In this document: one piece after another, positions 17,213 to 28,576 of the stretch
Layout: each line of letters opens with the position of its first letter
Position numbering within the stretch: the first letter of the stretch is position 1
NCBI RefSeq assembly: GCF_023073915.1
Contig: NZ_JADPKK010000023.1
Location: 744,001-808,000, forward strand
Source: Bradyrhizobium sp. 149
Lineage (GTDB): Bacteria > Pseudomonadota > Alphaproteobacteria > Rhizobiales > Xanthobacteraceae
Direction of reading: 5' to 3'
DNA: 64,000 nt
Translations under genes and position numbers: made by a program
The notes under the pieces: generated by a model
Told to the model about the DNA's origin: nothing
The model's input: only the letters and a program-made list of their open reading frames with translations
Databases searched by the model: none

Positions 17213-18139
17213 ATGTCCAAATTCCCCACCCCCACAGCAACACCCGCCGCGATCGTCGACGCACTGAAGGCGGTCGCAGGCAATCCGCCGAAGGTGCGCG
17301 CGAGCTTCGCCAAGGGCCGATGCGTGCGCGGCACCTATACCCCGTCCGACCGCGCGGCAGAGATCACGCGATCGCAGAGCTTCACAAAACCGTCGCGCGT
17401 GCTGGCGCGCTTCTCCGTCGGCGGCGGCAATCCCGGGGTGACAGACACCAACAATTTCGTGCTGCGCGGCTTCAGCTTCAAGCTTGGCGACGACGCCCAC
17501 CGCTCGGACATCCTGACGCAAAGCGCTCCGGTGCATTTTGCACGGACGCTCGATCAGATGCTCGCCTTCCTCAAGGCACGCATTCCGGGCGCGGACGGCA
17601 AGCCTGATATCGAGAAGATCAAGGCCTTCTCCGCGGCCAATCCTGAAACACTGAACCAGGCGAATTACATCGCCGCACGCCGGCTGCCCGGCAGCTTTGC
17701 CGGCACGACCTATTGGGGCGTGCACGCCTTTCCCGCGACCAACGCCAAGGGTGAGACCCGCTTCATCAAGTTCAAGGTCACGCCTGCCGGCGGCGATGTC
17801 ACCTTGAGCGAGGACGAAGCCGCGACAAAGTCCGCCGCCTTCCTGCATGAGGATCTCGCGCAGAAGATCGCAGCCGGCGATATCCGCTTCAACGTGATGG
17901 CCCTGCTCGACGCCCCCGGCGATCCCATCATGGACGTGACCCTGCGATGGCCGGACGAGGATAACCGCGAGGAGGTGCGGCTGGGAACGATCGTCGTGAC
18001 CAGGCTTGAGGCCAATGAGGCCTGCGACGGGTCCGTCTTCAATCCGGTCAATCTTGCCGACGGCATTGGCCATCCGCCGGACGAGATCTTTGCGGCGCGC
18101 CGCGCGGCTTACACGATCTCGCTGGCGAGGCGCCGCTGA
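17213..18139 (+). CDS. catalase-family heme peroxidase-like protein with altered distal site
   Basis: 308 residues, the short catalase-related peroxidase class. The fold markers are present (ARFSVGGGNPGVTDTNNFVLRG; a C-terminal RRAAYTIS with Tyr300 as the likely proximal heme ligand). The segment that normally reads His-Ala-Lys-Gly reads SFAKG: Phe32 stands at the distal catalytic His position. Catalase or peroxidase activity is therefore doubtful; it may bind heme for another chemistry. Start ATG 17213. It is convergent with the AraC gene, whose stop is 1 base away. Confidence 0.82.
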   Translation: MSKFPTPTATPAAIVDALKAVAGNPPKVRASFAKGRCVRGTYTPSDRAAEITRSQSFTKPSRVLARFSVGGGNPGVTDTNNFVLRGFSFKLGDDAHRSDILTQSAPVHFARTLDQMLAFLKARIPGADGKPDIEKIKAFSAANPETLNQANYIAARRLPGSFAGTTYWGVHAFPATNAKGETRFIKFKVTPAGGDVTLSEDEAATKSAAFLHEDLAQKIAAGDIRFNVMALLDAPGDPIMDVTLRWPDEDNREEVRLGTIVVTRLEANEACDGSVFNPVNLADGIGHPPDEIFAARRAAYTISLARRR

Positions 18140-18140
18140 T

Positions 18141-19082
18141 TCAAGTCTCGTGTTTAAGTCGCGTCGTCCGGCCTCCATCCGTTTCGCGGCGCCACGCGCC
18201 CGGACTGAGGCCGACCATGGACGAGAACACCCGCGTGAAATGGCTCTGATTGGCAAATCCGGCCGAGATGGCAATCTCGGACAACGGCAGGTCGCGGACC
18301 GTCATCAGTTGCTTGGCCGCCTTCACGCGCTGCTGGAGCAGCCATTGATGCGGCGGCAGGCCGGTGGAGATCCGGAACGCGCGCGAGAAGTGGCTGACCG
18401 AAAGCCCGAGCTCGGTCGCGATCTGCTGCAGCGCGACCTTGCCCGAAAGATCGGAATCGAGCCGGTCACACGCACGCCTCACCTGCCATGGCGCGAGACC
18501 GCCGCGGCTCGATTCTGCGGCCGGCTTCAGCCCGCCGTAGGTCTGGGCGACGTGAGCCGTGAGCGCGAGCATCATGTGATCGACGAAAAGCTGGTTGGTC
18601 TCCTTGGGCCGACGCAGTCCTTGCTGCAATGAGGCGCCGACATATCGAACGACCTCGTCGTCATGACCGACACCTGGCTCGTAGGTGAGTTCGCCAACGC
18701 GCGGCCCGCCGGGCTGCTTGGCAATGCCGTTGAGCGCCGAGCGCGGCAAATAGAAGAAGAGCGAGTGAAACGGCTTGTCGATCACATAGCGCGGGTCGCG
18801 CTTGAGGTCGTAGAGGTAGGTCGCACCTGCGCGAACATCCGCCTTGGTGACACAGCGGCCCTCCTCCCAGCATTCGCAATCCGGATAGTCGCGGAACTTC
18901 AGGCTGACGAGATAGGCATCTTCCGCGGCGAGGGAGCCGGAAATATCCGGCGTCGGATCGTCGTTGCGGACTTCGGTCACGGCGAGCTCGGCGCTGTGCA
19001 GCGAACGCGTGATCAGGACCGGTGCTTGCTGCGAGCGAAGACCCTGCGCGAGCCTCCGTCCGTAAACGCCTGCTTGTGTCAT
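18141..19082 (-). CDS. AraC family transcriptional regulator
   Basis: 313 residues: an N-terminal ligand domain and a C-terminal double helix-turn-helix (LQQIATELGLSVSHFSRAFRI and LPLSEIAISAGFANQSHFTRVF). The ATG at 19082 (MTQAGVYGRR) is preferred over the longer frame to 19232, whose extra residues are low complexity. It is convergent with the catalase-like gene, so regulation of that gene is possible but not shown. No own operator is evident. Confidence 0.85.
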   Translation of the reverse strand: MTQAGVYGRRLAQGLRSQQAPVLITRSLHSAELAVTEVRNDDPTPDISGSLAAEDAYLVSLKFRDYPDCECWEEGRCVTKADVRAGATYLYDLKRDPRYVIDKPFHSLFFYLPRSALNGIAKQPGGPRVGELTYEPGVGHDDEVVRYVGASLQQGLRRPKETNQLFVDHMMLALTAHVAQTYGGLKPAAESSRGGLAPWQVRRACDRLDSDLSGKVALQQIATELGLSVSHFSRAFRISTGLPPHQWLLQQRVKAAKQLMTVRDLPLSEIAISAGFANQSHFTRVFSSMVGLSPGAWRRETDGGRTTRLKHET

Positions 19083-19260
19083 TTCAATAAACCCATCCGT
19101 AAAGGCACGTCTTCGTCGGCCTTCCCGAGATTCGCACATTATCGGAGATCGCCGGCCGACGGTCCAGCTGCAGCGCATAACACGAAGCGGTCGCGGCAGA
19201 CTGTCGCAGGGATCGCGCCGCGATAATTTCATTGTGATTTCCGCGTGATGTCACGAGGCC

Positions 19261-19281
19261 GGCGTCGCGAAGCACGACGCC
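19261..19281 (-). terminator. GC-rich hairpin after the ABC importer operon
   Basis: GGCGTCG (19261-19267) pairs with CGACGCC (19275-19281), about 75 bases after the last gene of the minus-strand operon. No T-run. The spacer 19083-19356 otherwise holds the AraC leader and nothing else recognisable. Confidence 0.4.
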
Positions 19282-19356
19282 GTTAACCTGCCCGGCAAGT
19301 CACCGCGCGACTTCATCGTGCGTTCTTGAAAGCATTCGCAGCGCGCCTTCGTCGCG

Positions 19357-21225
<1,869 letters not shown>

Positions 21226-21234
21226 GCCAATGTC

Positions 21235-22158
21235 CTAATAGCCCCGCGTACGATCGACCCGCCCCGGCAAATCCTCGCCGCTGCGGTGACGTGCGATCAC
21301 GTCGAGCACGAAATCGACCGCCGTATCCGGCGACGTCATGCTGGCATTGTGCGGCGTAACCAGGATGCGCGGGTGGCTCCAGAACGGATGGCCTGCGGGC
21401 AGCGGCTCCGGTTCGGCGACGTCGAGGACGGCGCCGGACAGCGCACCGCTGTCGAGCGCCGCGAGAAAGTCGGCTTCAACCAGATGCGGGCCACGCCCGA
21501 CGTTGACGAGGGAAGCGCCCCGGGGCAGGTGCGCGAACAGATCCGCATTCAGGATGCTGCGGGTCTCATCGGTCAGAGGCAACAGGCAGACGAGAATGTC
21601 GGTCTGCGCAAGGAAATCCGGCAACGTCTCCATGCCCGCATAGCAAGTGACGCCTTCGATCTCGCGCGGCGACCGGTTCCAGCCCGAGAGCGGAAAGCCG
21701 AACGCCTTGAGGCGTTCGAGCACGGCCTGGCCGAGCTGGCCGAGACCCATCACGCCGACCCGCCGCCGCTTCGCCGGCGTGATCCGGATCTCGCACCAGA
21801 CCTGCGCCTTCTGCTGGCTGATGAAGTCCAGGAGGTCGCGATGCAGGGCGAGCACAGCCATGGTGACGTATTCGACCATGGTCTCGGCGATGCGGGGCTC
21901 CAGCATGCGCACGAGCGGAATGTGCGGCGGAAGTTTTGACGCGTCGAACTGGTCCACGCCCGCACCGACCGAGAAGACCAGCTCAAGATTGGGAAAGGTC
22001 GCGATGTCGTCCGGCGGCACCCACGCCACCAGATAGCGCACGTCGGCGGGATCGCCGATGTCGGGCCAGAGCCGGAACGGCATATCGGGCGCGCGCTCGG
22101 CGAAGAAGCCCGCCCACTCAGCGCCGCGAGCCATGTTGGCCTTGTAGAGAATCGTCAT
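21235..22158 (-). CDS. ghrA: glyoxylate/hydroxypyruvate reductase A type dehydrogenase
   Basis: 307 residues of the 2-hydroxyacid dehydrogenase superfamily. Cofactor motif GLGQLGQAV, catalytic Arg in NVGRGPHLVE, Glu in AEPEPLP, His in VTPHNAS. The sequence style (YLVAWVPPDD, VFSVGAGVDQ) is that of GhrA, which reduces glyoxylate or hydroxypyruvate with NAD(P)H. It lies between the flavin oxidase and the ATPase of the importer, 13 and 9 bases away, so it probably acts on the 2-oxo acid released by the oxidase. The precise substrate is inference. Confidence 0.87.
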   Translation of the reverse strand: MTILYKANMARGAEWAGFFAERAPDMPFRLWPDIGDPADVRYLVAWVPPDDIATFPNLELVFSVGAGVDQFDASKLPPHIPLVRMLEPRIAETMVEYVTMAVLALHRDLLDFISQQKAQVWCEIRITPAKRRRVGVMGLGQLGQAVLERLKAFGFPLSGWNRSPREIEGVTCYAGMETLPDFLAQTDILVCLLPLTDETRSILNADLFAHLPRGASLVNVGRGPHLVEADFLAALDSGALSGAVLDVAEPEPLPAGHPFWSHPRILVTPHNASMTSPDTAVDFVLDVIARHRSGEDLPGRVDRTRGY

Positions 22159-22171
22159 GCCGCCAAAACTC

Positions 22172-23500
22172 TCAGAACGGGCTGACCGGCGCGAGCCGGC
22201 GGCCGTCGATCAGGCGCTTGTGGCTGTACGCCGCGGGATCGACCAGCGGCGTCGCGCCGGTCACGATGTCGGCGGCGAGCTTGCCCGCCGCAGGACCGAT
22301 GCCGAAGCCGTGGCCGGAGAAGCCGGTGGCGAGGAAGAAGCCGGGCAAGGCGTCAACCGGCGAGATCACCGGAATGGTATCCGGCGTGCAGTCGATCGTG
22401 CCGCCCCAGGCCTCCGCGATCTCGATGTCCTTCAACTCCGGGTTCGATTTGATGAGCGAAGCCAGCGCCGCATTGACCAGCGACATGTCAGGCGCGGGAT
22501 CGCGCACCCGCTCCGTTTCGAACGGCGACGGCTTGTCGAGGCTCCAACTGGTGCCGCGCATGAGCTGGTCGAAGAAGGATTTGCCGAGCGACAGTTTCAA
22601 CCCATTCTTGCGATGCAGATAGGTCGGCCAGAAGGTCCGCGCGTAGCGAAACAGATCGGGCGACAGTTCGACCGTGCCGCGGTTGCGCAGCGCCAGCGTA
22701 AAGCCGCCGTCGAGGCGGCGGCGGATGCAATAGAAGTCGGTGCCGAGCGCGCCGGAAGTGATCTCCGGCCCCGGCGTGGTCCGGCATGCAGTGGCGTTGA
22801 CGAGGCCGATCGGCAGCTCGATGCCGTGGCGACGGCAGAACAGCGACGACCACGCTCCGCCGGACAGCAGCACCGATTGCGTGCGAATGGTGCCCTTCTC
22901 GGTGACGACGGCGCTCACCCGTCCGCCCTGCGTCTCTAGCCCACGCGCGGCGCAGCCCTGATGAATGGTGACGCCATGCTTGCGTGCGGCGGTGGCGAGC
23001 GCGGGCACGGCCATCGACGGCTCGGCGCGCCCGTCGCTCGGCGTGTGCAGGCCGCCGACCCATGTCTCGGAATTGCCGGGCAGTCGCTCGGCGATTTCCG
23101 CCGGCGTCAGAACGGTCGAGTGCACCTGCATCTCGCGCGCCGTTGCGGCCCATCGCTCCCAGTTGGCGAGTTCGTCCTTGTTCTTGGTCAGGAACAGCAC
23201 GCCGGTACGGCGGAAGCCGGCATCGACGCCGGCGTCGTTCTGCATGTCCTCCCAGAGCCGTAGCGCCTCGCGCGCCAGCGGTATCTCCTCGCGCGCGCGG
23301 CCCTGCTGGCGGCACCAGCCCCAATTGCGGCTCGACTGCTCGCCGCCGACATGGCCCTTCTCAACCAGCGCGACAGAGAGGCCCTTTTTCGCGAGATGAT
23401 AGGCCGCCGAGACGCCGATGACGCCGCCGCCGATGACGACAACGTCCACCTGCGCCGGCACGCGTTCGTCGCTGTTTATACGGGTGAGCGGCGGGGACAT
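22172..23500 (-). CDS. FAD-dependent amino acid oxidase/dehydrogenase (DAO family)
   Basis: 442 residues. N-terminal FAD motif VVVIGGGVIGVSAAYHLAKKG, the EQSSRNWGWCRQQGR region typical of DAO-type oxidoreductases, and a C-terminal flavin motif FLATGFSGHGFGIGPAAGKL. The family oxidises secondary or D-amino acids, sarcosine or opines to an imine and then a 2-oxo acid or aldehyde. Encoded inside the importer operon between the permeases and ghrA, so it likely acts on the imported compound. Start ATG 23500. Confidence 0.88.
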   Translation of the reverse strand: MSPPLTRINSDERVPAQVDVVVIGGGVIGVSAAYHLAKKGLSVALVEKGHVGGEQSSRNWGWCRQQGRAREEIPLAREALRLWEDMQNDAGVDAGFRRTGVLFLTKNKDELANWERWAATAREMQVHSTVLTPAEIAERLPGNSETWVGGLHTPSDGRAEPSMAVPALATAARKHGVTIHQGCAARGLETQGGRVSAVVTEKGTIRTQSVLLSGGAWSSLFCRRHGIELPIGLVNATACRTTPGPEITSGALGTDFYCIRRRLDGGFTLALRNRGTVELSPDLFRYARTFWPTYLHRKNGLKLSLGKSFFDQLMRGTSWSLDKPSPFETERVRDPAPDMSLVNAALASLIKSNPELKDIEIAEAWGGTIDCTPDTIPVISPVDALPGFFLATGFSGHGFGIGPAAGKLAADIVTGATPLVDPAAYSHKRLIDGRRLAPVSPF

Positions 23501-23540
23501 GGGACACTCCAGATATTCAGTTCGATCGAGATCATGCTCG

Positions 23541-24416
23541 TCACGGGATGTTCATTCGCGGATCAAGCGCGTCACGCAGGCCGTCGCCGAGGAAGTTGAA
23601 GCTCGTCACGGCAAGCGTGATCGCGAGGCCCGGCGCAATCGCAAGCCAGGGCGCGCTGGTGAGATAGATCTGCGCGTTGTTGAGCATATTGCCCAGGCTC
23701 GCGGCGGGCGGCTGGATGCCGTAGCCGAGATAGCTGAGATAGGATTCCAGCAGGATCGACTTGGCGACGTTCAGCGTCGCCGCCACCACGATCGGCGCAA
23801 CCGCATTGGGTACGAGCTCGCGGAACATGATCCGCAGGTTTGAAGACCCGAATGCGAGGGCAGCAACCGCAAACTCGCGTTCCCGCAGTGAGCGCACCTG
23901 GGCCTCGACGACGCGAGCCACCCACATCCAGGCGGTCGCCGCGATGAGCACGGTGGTGGTGATGAAGCCGGGCTCGATGAGCGCCGCGAGCGCAAGCAGC
24001 AGGAAGATGGTGGGAAAGCACAGCACGGCATCGACGAGCCGCATCAGGACCGCGCCGACCACGCCGCCATAGAAGCCGGCGAAGGCACCGACGGCGATGC
24101 CGACCGCCATGGCTATCACCATCGCGACGAAGCCGATCGACAGCGAGACACGCGCGCCCATCATCAGCCGCGCCAGCACATCGCGGCCGAGCTCGTCAGT
24201 GCCGAGGATGTGCCCGCCCGACAGCGGCGGTGCGAACCGCTTCATGATGTCGATATAGGTGTCGTCGAACGGCAGCAGATAGGGACCAAAGGCCGAGCCG
24301 AGGACGAGCACCAGAATGGTCACGGCGCCCGCGAGCGCGAGCCGGTGCCGGCGGAAGCGCCGCCAGGCTGCCTGGCCCGGCGCGAGCTGAACGGTCGAGA
24401 GGGCGGCGCTCGTCAT
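23541..24416 (-). CDS. ABC importer permease, DppC/OppC type
   Basis: 291 residues, about six transmembrane helices. The N-terminal helix FRRHRLALAGAVTILVLVLG is typical of the DppC N-domain. The EAA loop is around ALAFGSSNLRIMFRELVPNAVAP, which contacts the ATPase. It forms the translocation pore with the preceding DppB-like protein; the two genes are 3 bases apart. Inner membrane. Confidence 0.93.
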   Translation of the reverse strand: MTSAALSTVQLAPGQAAWRRFRRHRLALAGAVTILVLVLGSAFGPYLLPFDDTYIDIMKRFAPPLSGGHILGTDELGRDVLARLMMGARVSLSIGFVAMVIAMAVGIAVGAFAGFYGGVVGAVLMRLVDAVLCFPTIFLLLALAALIEPGFITTTVLIAATAWMWVARVVEAQVRSLREREFAVAALAFGSSNLRIMFRELVPNAVAPIVVAATLNVAKSILLESYLSYLGYGIQPPAASLGNMLNNAQIYLTSAPWLAIAPGLAITLAVTSFNFLGDGLRDALDPRMNIP

Positions 24417-24419
24417 CGC

Positions 24420-25370
24420 CTAGCCCACCCGTATCCGCGGATCCACGACGGCATAGAGGATGTCGGCGAGCAGCGAACCGATCAGCACCATCATCGCCGA
24501 GAACATCAAAATGCCCATGACCACGGGGTAGTCGCGATAGCCGATGGAATCGAGGAACAGCCGGCCCATGCCCGGCCAGGTGAACACGGTCTCGGCGACC
24601 AGCGCACCACCGAGCAACGTCGGAAACTGGAGGCCGGCCACCGTGATCATCGGCAGCAACGCATTGCGCAAAGCGTGAACGGTAAGAATGCGCCATTCCG
24701 GCATGCCCTTGGCACGCGCGGTGCGAATGTAGTCCTGGTTGATGACCTCTAGCATCGAGGAGCGCATGAAGCGGCCCCACATCGCGGTCTCGACCAGCGC
24801 CAGCACCAGTGCCGGCGCAATGAGATGATGGAGCAGATCGAGCAGCGAGCCATCGCCGACGGTCTGCCGGTTGCCGGCCGGCAGCCAGCCGAGCTTCACC
24901 GAGAACACGTAGATCGTGACGAGGCCGAACCAGAAGGTCGGGATCGACAGCGCGATCATGGCACCGACGGTCGCCAGCGTGTCGAATATCGAATAGCGGC
25001 GCAGCGCACCGAGCACGCCGATCCAGCAGCCGAGCAGCACCGCGATGATCGTCGCGGTCGCCATCAGCTCCAGGGTGGCGCCGAGATGCGAGGAGATCAC
25101 CGACAGCACGGCCTCGCCGTCGCGATACGAGCGGCCCCAATCGCCCCTCAGCATCCGGCCGAACCAGTCGAGATATTGGATCGGCAGCGGACGATCGAGG
25201 CCGAGCTGCCGCGTGACGCGATCAAGGTCCTCCTGCGTCATCTGCGCGGACGCCGCGAATTGCGACAGCGGGCCGCCCGGCGCCAGATGCAGGATGGCGA
25301 AGCCGATCGCGGACACGATCACCAACAACATGACCGCCTGCGCCAGGCGATTGGCGACGTAACGGGCCAT
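24420..25370 (-). CDS. ABC importer permease, DppB/OppB type
   Basis: 316 residues. N-terminal helix MARYVANRLAQAVMLLVIVS and periplasmic loop with TRQLGLDRPLPIQYL are hallmarks of DppB. The EAA loop is RTARAKGMPEWRILTVHALRNA. Pairs with the DppC-like permease; upstream partner is the binding protein, 27 bases away. Inner membrane. Confidence 0.93.
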   Translation of the reverse strand: MARYVANRLAQAVMLLVIVSAIGFAILHLAPGGPLSQFAASAQMTQEDLDRVTRQLGLDRPLPIQYLDWFGRMLRGDWGRSYRDGEAVLSVISSHLGATLELMATATIIAVLLGCWIGVLGALRRYSIFDTLATVGAMIALSIPTFWFGLVTIYVFSVKLGWLPAGNRQTVGDGSLLDLLHHLIAPALVLALVETAMWGRFMRSSMLEVINQDYIRTARAKGMPEWRILTVHALRNALLPMITVAGLQFPTLLGGALVAETVFTWPGMGRLFLDSIGYRDYPVVMGILMFSAMMVLIGSLLADILYAVVDPRIRVG

Positions 25371-25397
25371 CTCAGATGATCTCGCGCACCCGAGACA

Positions 25398-27089
25398 TCA
25401 GGCCCAATACCATTCGCGGATGTTCCAGCAGTTGATCGACATGTTGATGTTGGGGCGGAAACCCTGGAGCCCTTCCTTCACGCCTTCGGCGATGAAGCCC
25501 TGGAACAGCGGCAGGATCGCGAGGTCGTTGCGGATGAGCTTTTGCAGATCGCCATAGGTGGTCTTGCGCTGCGCCAGGTCGAACTGCCTGGCGCCTTCGG
25601 CGAGAAGCCGATCCGCCTCCGGGCTGCGATACTGATAGGTGTTGTAGCCGCGGCCGCCCTTGGCAGGAATGGCGCCGGAGCCGAAGCGCGGCGTCACATC
25701 GGGATCGCTGCCCAGCATGAAGTTCACCCCCACGATCACCGAGTTGAACTTCGACTGCTGCCAGAAGTCGCCCCAGATCACCGCGGCCGGCATGTTGTTG
25801 ACGCGCATCGCCGCACCGATCGCACGCCAATCCTGGACCAGGAGTTGCTGGGTCTGCTCGCGCACGGCGTTGCCAGATGTCGTCGAGTTGGTGAACTCGA
25901 GCTTGACGCCGCCCTTCTCGCGCACGCCGCCCGCACCGCGAACCCATCCGGCGGCATCGAGCAGTGCATTGGCCTTGGCCGGATCATATTTGTGTTGCGG
26001 CAGGCCCTGCTGGAACGACCAGGCCTGCTGCGGCACAAAGCTCTCGGTCTGCGTTGGCAAGCCGTAATTCAGCGCATCGATGATCGCCTGCTTGTTGATC
26101 GCTAGATACAGCGCCTCACGTACAGTGCGATCGGTGAAGGCACCAAACTCCAGATTGGGCGCAATGTGCTCGACCGAGGACGTCGAGGAGACGAAGATCT
26201 TGCGCCCCTTCAGCGTCTTCGCCTCCTGCACGAAGTTCGGCAAAATGCCTTGCAGGCCGGTGTAATCGACCTGGCCGGTGCGGAACTGGGTGTAGAGGAC
26301 GGTGAGGTCCGGGATGTACTTGAACACCACCCGCTCAACGTAAGGTCCCTTGCCGTGGTAGCCGGTATGGGCATTCAATTGAATGTGGTCGCCGGGCACG
26401 CGCTCGCCCCAGCGGAACGGCCCGGTGCCGACAGGCGCATTGTGAAATGGCGAGGCGTTCGGATCGGTCACCTTCTCAAGGATGTGCTTGGGCACGATGA
26501 AGGTCAGCGCCGCCAGGATCGACACATAGGGCGAATAGGCCGTTTCCATCCGCCAATGGATCTCGTCGGGCGCGACGACCTTGATGTCCTTCACGAGGCT
26601 ATGGCCGACGCGGCTGCGTGCGCGGAAGTCGGGATTGTTGATCAGCTCAAGCGAGAACTTTACATCCTCGGCCGTGAACGGCGTGCCGTCGTGCCATTTC
26701 ACGTCGCTGCGGAGCTTGATCTTCCAAGTCAGGCCGTCGGCCGACAGGCCGCCATTCTCAATGGTCGGGACTTCGCGGGCGAGGTCGGGAACGAACTTGC
26801 CGTCGGGATCGATGAACCAGAGCGGCGAGAACACCTGCCACCAGATGCCCTGATCGACCTCGATGCCCGGCATCAAGGGATGAAAGACCGTCGGCTCCTG
26901 CGAGAGCGCCGCGATCACTTGCCCGCGCGGCTTGTCCGGCGGATTGGTCGGGCGTTCGGTCTGCGCAAATGCGTTGCCTGAAAGCGTCCATCCCGCCGCG
27001 GCGCCTGCACCGAGCTGGAAGAGCTGACGGCGATTCGGAATGCCGAGATGCAGTGCCCCAACGCCGAACCCGCCGGTGTCGTCTGCCAT
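25398..27089 (-). CDS. periplasmic solute-binding protein of a peptide-type ABC importer (Tat-type signal)
   Basis: 563 residues of the SBP_bac_5 (DppA/OppA) class. The N-terminus has an NRRQLFQLGAG twin-arginine motif at residues 19-29 and a cleavage site near NAFAQ, so it is probably exported folded through Tat. The ATG at 27089 has GGAGAG upstream; the longer frame to 27146 was rejected. It is first in the operon and gives the system its specificity. Ligand unknown; the co-encoded flavin oxidase and ghrA suggest an N-containing organic acid or opine rather than ordinary peptides. Confidence 0.92.
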   Translation of the reverse strand: MADDTGGFGVGALHLGIPNRRQLFQLGAGAAAGWTLSGNAFAQTERPTNPPDKPRGQVIAALSQEPTVFHPLMPGIEVDQGIWWQVFSPLWFIDPDGKFVPDLAREVPTIENGGLSADGLTWKIKLRSDVKWHDGTPFTAEDVKFSLELINNPDFRARSRVGHSLVKDIKVVAPDEIHWRMETAYSPYVSILAALTFIVPKHILEKVTDPNASPFHNAPVGTGPFRWGERVPGDHIQLNAHTGYHGKGPYVERVVFKYIPDLTVLYTQFRTGQVDYTGLQGILPNFVQEAKTLKGRKIFVSSTSSVEHIAPNLEFGAFTDRTVREALYLAINKQAIIDALNYGLPTQTESFVPQQAWSFQQGLPQHKYDPAKANALLDAAGWVRGAGGVREKGGVKLEFTNSTTSGNAVREQTQQLLVQDWRAIGAAMRVNNMPAAVIWGDFWQQSKFNSVIVGVNFMLGSDPDVTPRFGSGAIPAKGGRGYNTYQYRSPEADRLLAEGARQFDLAQRKTTYGDLQKLIRNDLAILPLFQGFIAEGVKEGLQGFRPNINMSINCWNIREWYWA

Positions 27090-27307
27090 GACCACTCTCC
27101 GTTGTCGCACGCGGCACCGGCTCCCGCGCCCCGAGATCCCCGGCAAAGGGACAGGAGTGGGCTTTAGTGCTTCTAAATTTTTCTATCAAAAGTTCATCAC
27201 GACTAAATACAGCTGTCAATCGGATTGCTAGGATGCGCGACCATTTCACACCGACTGAAGCCCCGGGGCCGCCTTGTCCGGGTTGAGATGATGCATGGGA
27301 GAGCGAC
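27090..27307. promoter_or_regulatory. divergent promoter region between importer operon and XRE-cupin regulator
   Basis: The 218-base spacer separates two divergent transcription units. Its centre (27165-27235) is clearly AT-richer than its surroundings, for instance TTCTAAATTTTTCTATC followed by AAAAGTTCATCAC, as expected for promoters. I could not identify exact -35/-10 pairs or a clean operator. Confidence 0.5.
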
Positions 27308-27940
27308 ATGGATGGTCGCGGCGACACGAACAGTCCGAAGGACGCCCCGGCGATCGAGGCCGATGATGCGATCGACCAGCGCCTCGGCGAAACCGTGCGG
27401 CTGCTGCGTCAGCGTGCGGGCTTCTCGATCCAGGACGTCGCCAACAAGACCGGCCTCTCCAACGGCATGATCAGCCAGCTCGAACGCGCGCGCGCCATGC
27501 CGTCGATACGCACGCTACGCCTGCTCAGCATCGCGCTCGACGTTCCCATCTCCTATTTCTTCGAGACCACCGATCCCGCCGACGTGCAGCGCTACATCGT
27601 GCGCAAGAACAGCCGGCGCCTGCTGCGGCTCACCGCCAGCGGCGTCGTCAAGGAAGCGCTGACGCCGGCCGACAAAGGCCAGCTCGAACTCTACGAGCTC
27701 ACGCTCAATCCCGGTGCCTCGTCCGGCACCGACTTCCTGCAGCACACCGGCGAGAAGGCGGGCTATATCCTCTCCGGCAGCCTGCGGCTGTGGCTCGATA
27801 ACCAGGCCCATCTGCTCGAGGCCGGCGACAGCTTTCGCTTTCCGAGCATCGTGCCGCACATGTTCGACAACCCCACCCAGCAGACGGCGCGCGTGATCTG
27901 GGTGACGACGCTGCGCCAGACCGATTCGCCGGCAGGTTGA
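27308..27940 (+). CDS. XRE family regulator with C-terminal cupin domain
   Basis: 210 residues. Helix-turn-helix at residues 25-80 (LRQRAGFSIQDVANKTGLSN, then GMISQLERARAMPSIRTL) and a cupin sensor at 140-205 (HTGEKAGYILSGSLRLWLD, PSIVPHMFDN). This is the PuuR-like class that senses small amines or amino acids and usually represses a neighbouring catabolic or transport operon. It is divergent from the ABC importer with its flavin oxidase, so that operon is the obvious target. Start ATG 27308 after GGGAGAG. Confidence 0.9.
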   Translation: MDGRGDTNSPKDAPAIEADDAIDQRLGETVRLLRQRAGFSIQDVANKTGLSNGMISQLERARAMPSIRTLRLLSIALDVPISYFFETTDPADVQRYIVRKNSRRLLRLTASGVVKEALTPADKGQLELYELTLNPGASSGTDFLQHTGEKAGYILSGSLRLWLDNQAHLLEAGDSFRFPSIVPHMFDNPTQQTARVIWVTTLRQTDSPAG

Positions 27941-28083
27941 AGGGTCCGCCACCCGGCGCCACGACAAATCGCTCCTCGGCAGGGCGCGGCTGAACGCGAC
28001 CGGCGTTAGTGCAGTGGAACGGATGGACAGCGCGCGATCCCTGCGCAAAACTCATCCCAGCCAAATTCCAGTGGAGGCAAGCC

Positions 28084-28533
28084 ATGACGTCACTCGAAAA
28101 AGGCATCACCGCGAACGGCACGGGCTATGGCCGCAAGACCTGGAACATCCTGGGCCAGGTCTATTTCCCCAAGGCCGTCACCGAGTCCACCTTCGCGTTC
28201 GAGACCAACAGCGACCCCGGCCAGTTCGTGCCGGTGCACATCCATCCGACCCAGGACGAATTCATCCTGGTGCAGGAAGGCACGCTCGACCTCAAGCTCG
28301 ATGGCCAATGGGTTAAGGCCCATGCCGGCGACCTCGTGCGCCTGCCGCGCGGCATCCCGCACGGCTATTTCAACAAATCCGACAAGCCGGCCCGCGCATT
28401 GTTCTGGGTCTCGCCGATGCAGAAGCTGGAGGCGCTGTTCAACCAGCTCCATGACCTGACCGACCCGGCCGAGGTCGTGCGCATCTCAGCGCTGCACGAG
28501 GTCGACTTCCTGCCGCCCGAAGCCAACGACTAG
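28084..28533 (+). CDS. cupin domain protein
   Basis: 149 residues with a complete cupin motif: HIHPTQDEFILVQEG (His, His, Glu) and PRGIPHGYFN (His), which would bind one divalent metal. Could be a small dioxygenase, isomerase or binding protein; I cannot assign the reaction. GGAGG lies 7 bases before ATG 28084, deciding the start. It follows the XRE-cupin regulator by 143 bases on the same strand and may belong to the same catabolic unit. Confidence 0.87.
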   Translation: MTSLEKGITANGTGYGRKTWNILGQVYFPKAVTESTFAFETNSDPGQFVPVHIHPTQDEFILVQEGTLDLKLDGQWVKAHAGDLVRLPRGIPHGYFNKSDKPARALFWVSPMQKLEALFNQLHDLTDPAEVVRISALHEVDFLPPEAND

Positions 28534-28576
28534 GCTACGATCCCCCTGACCTTTCGAATCGTTCGGGGAACCGGCC

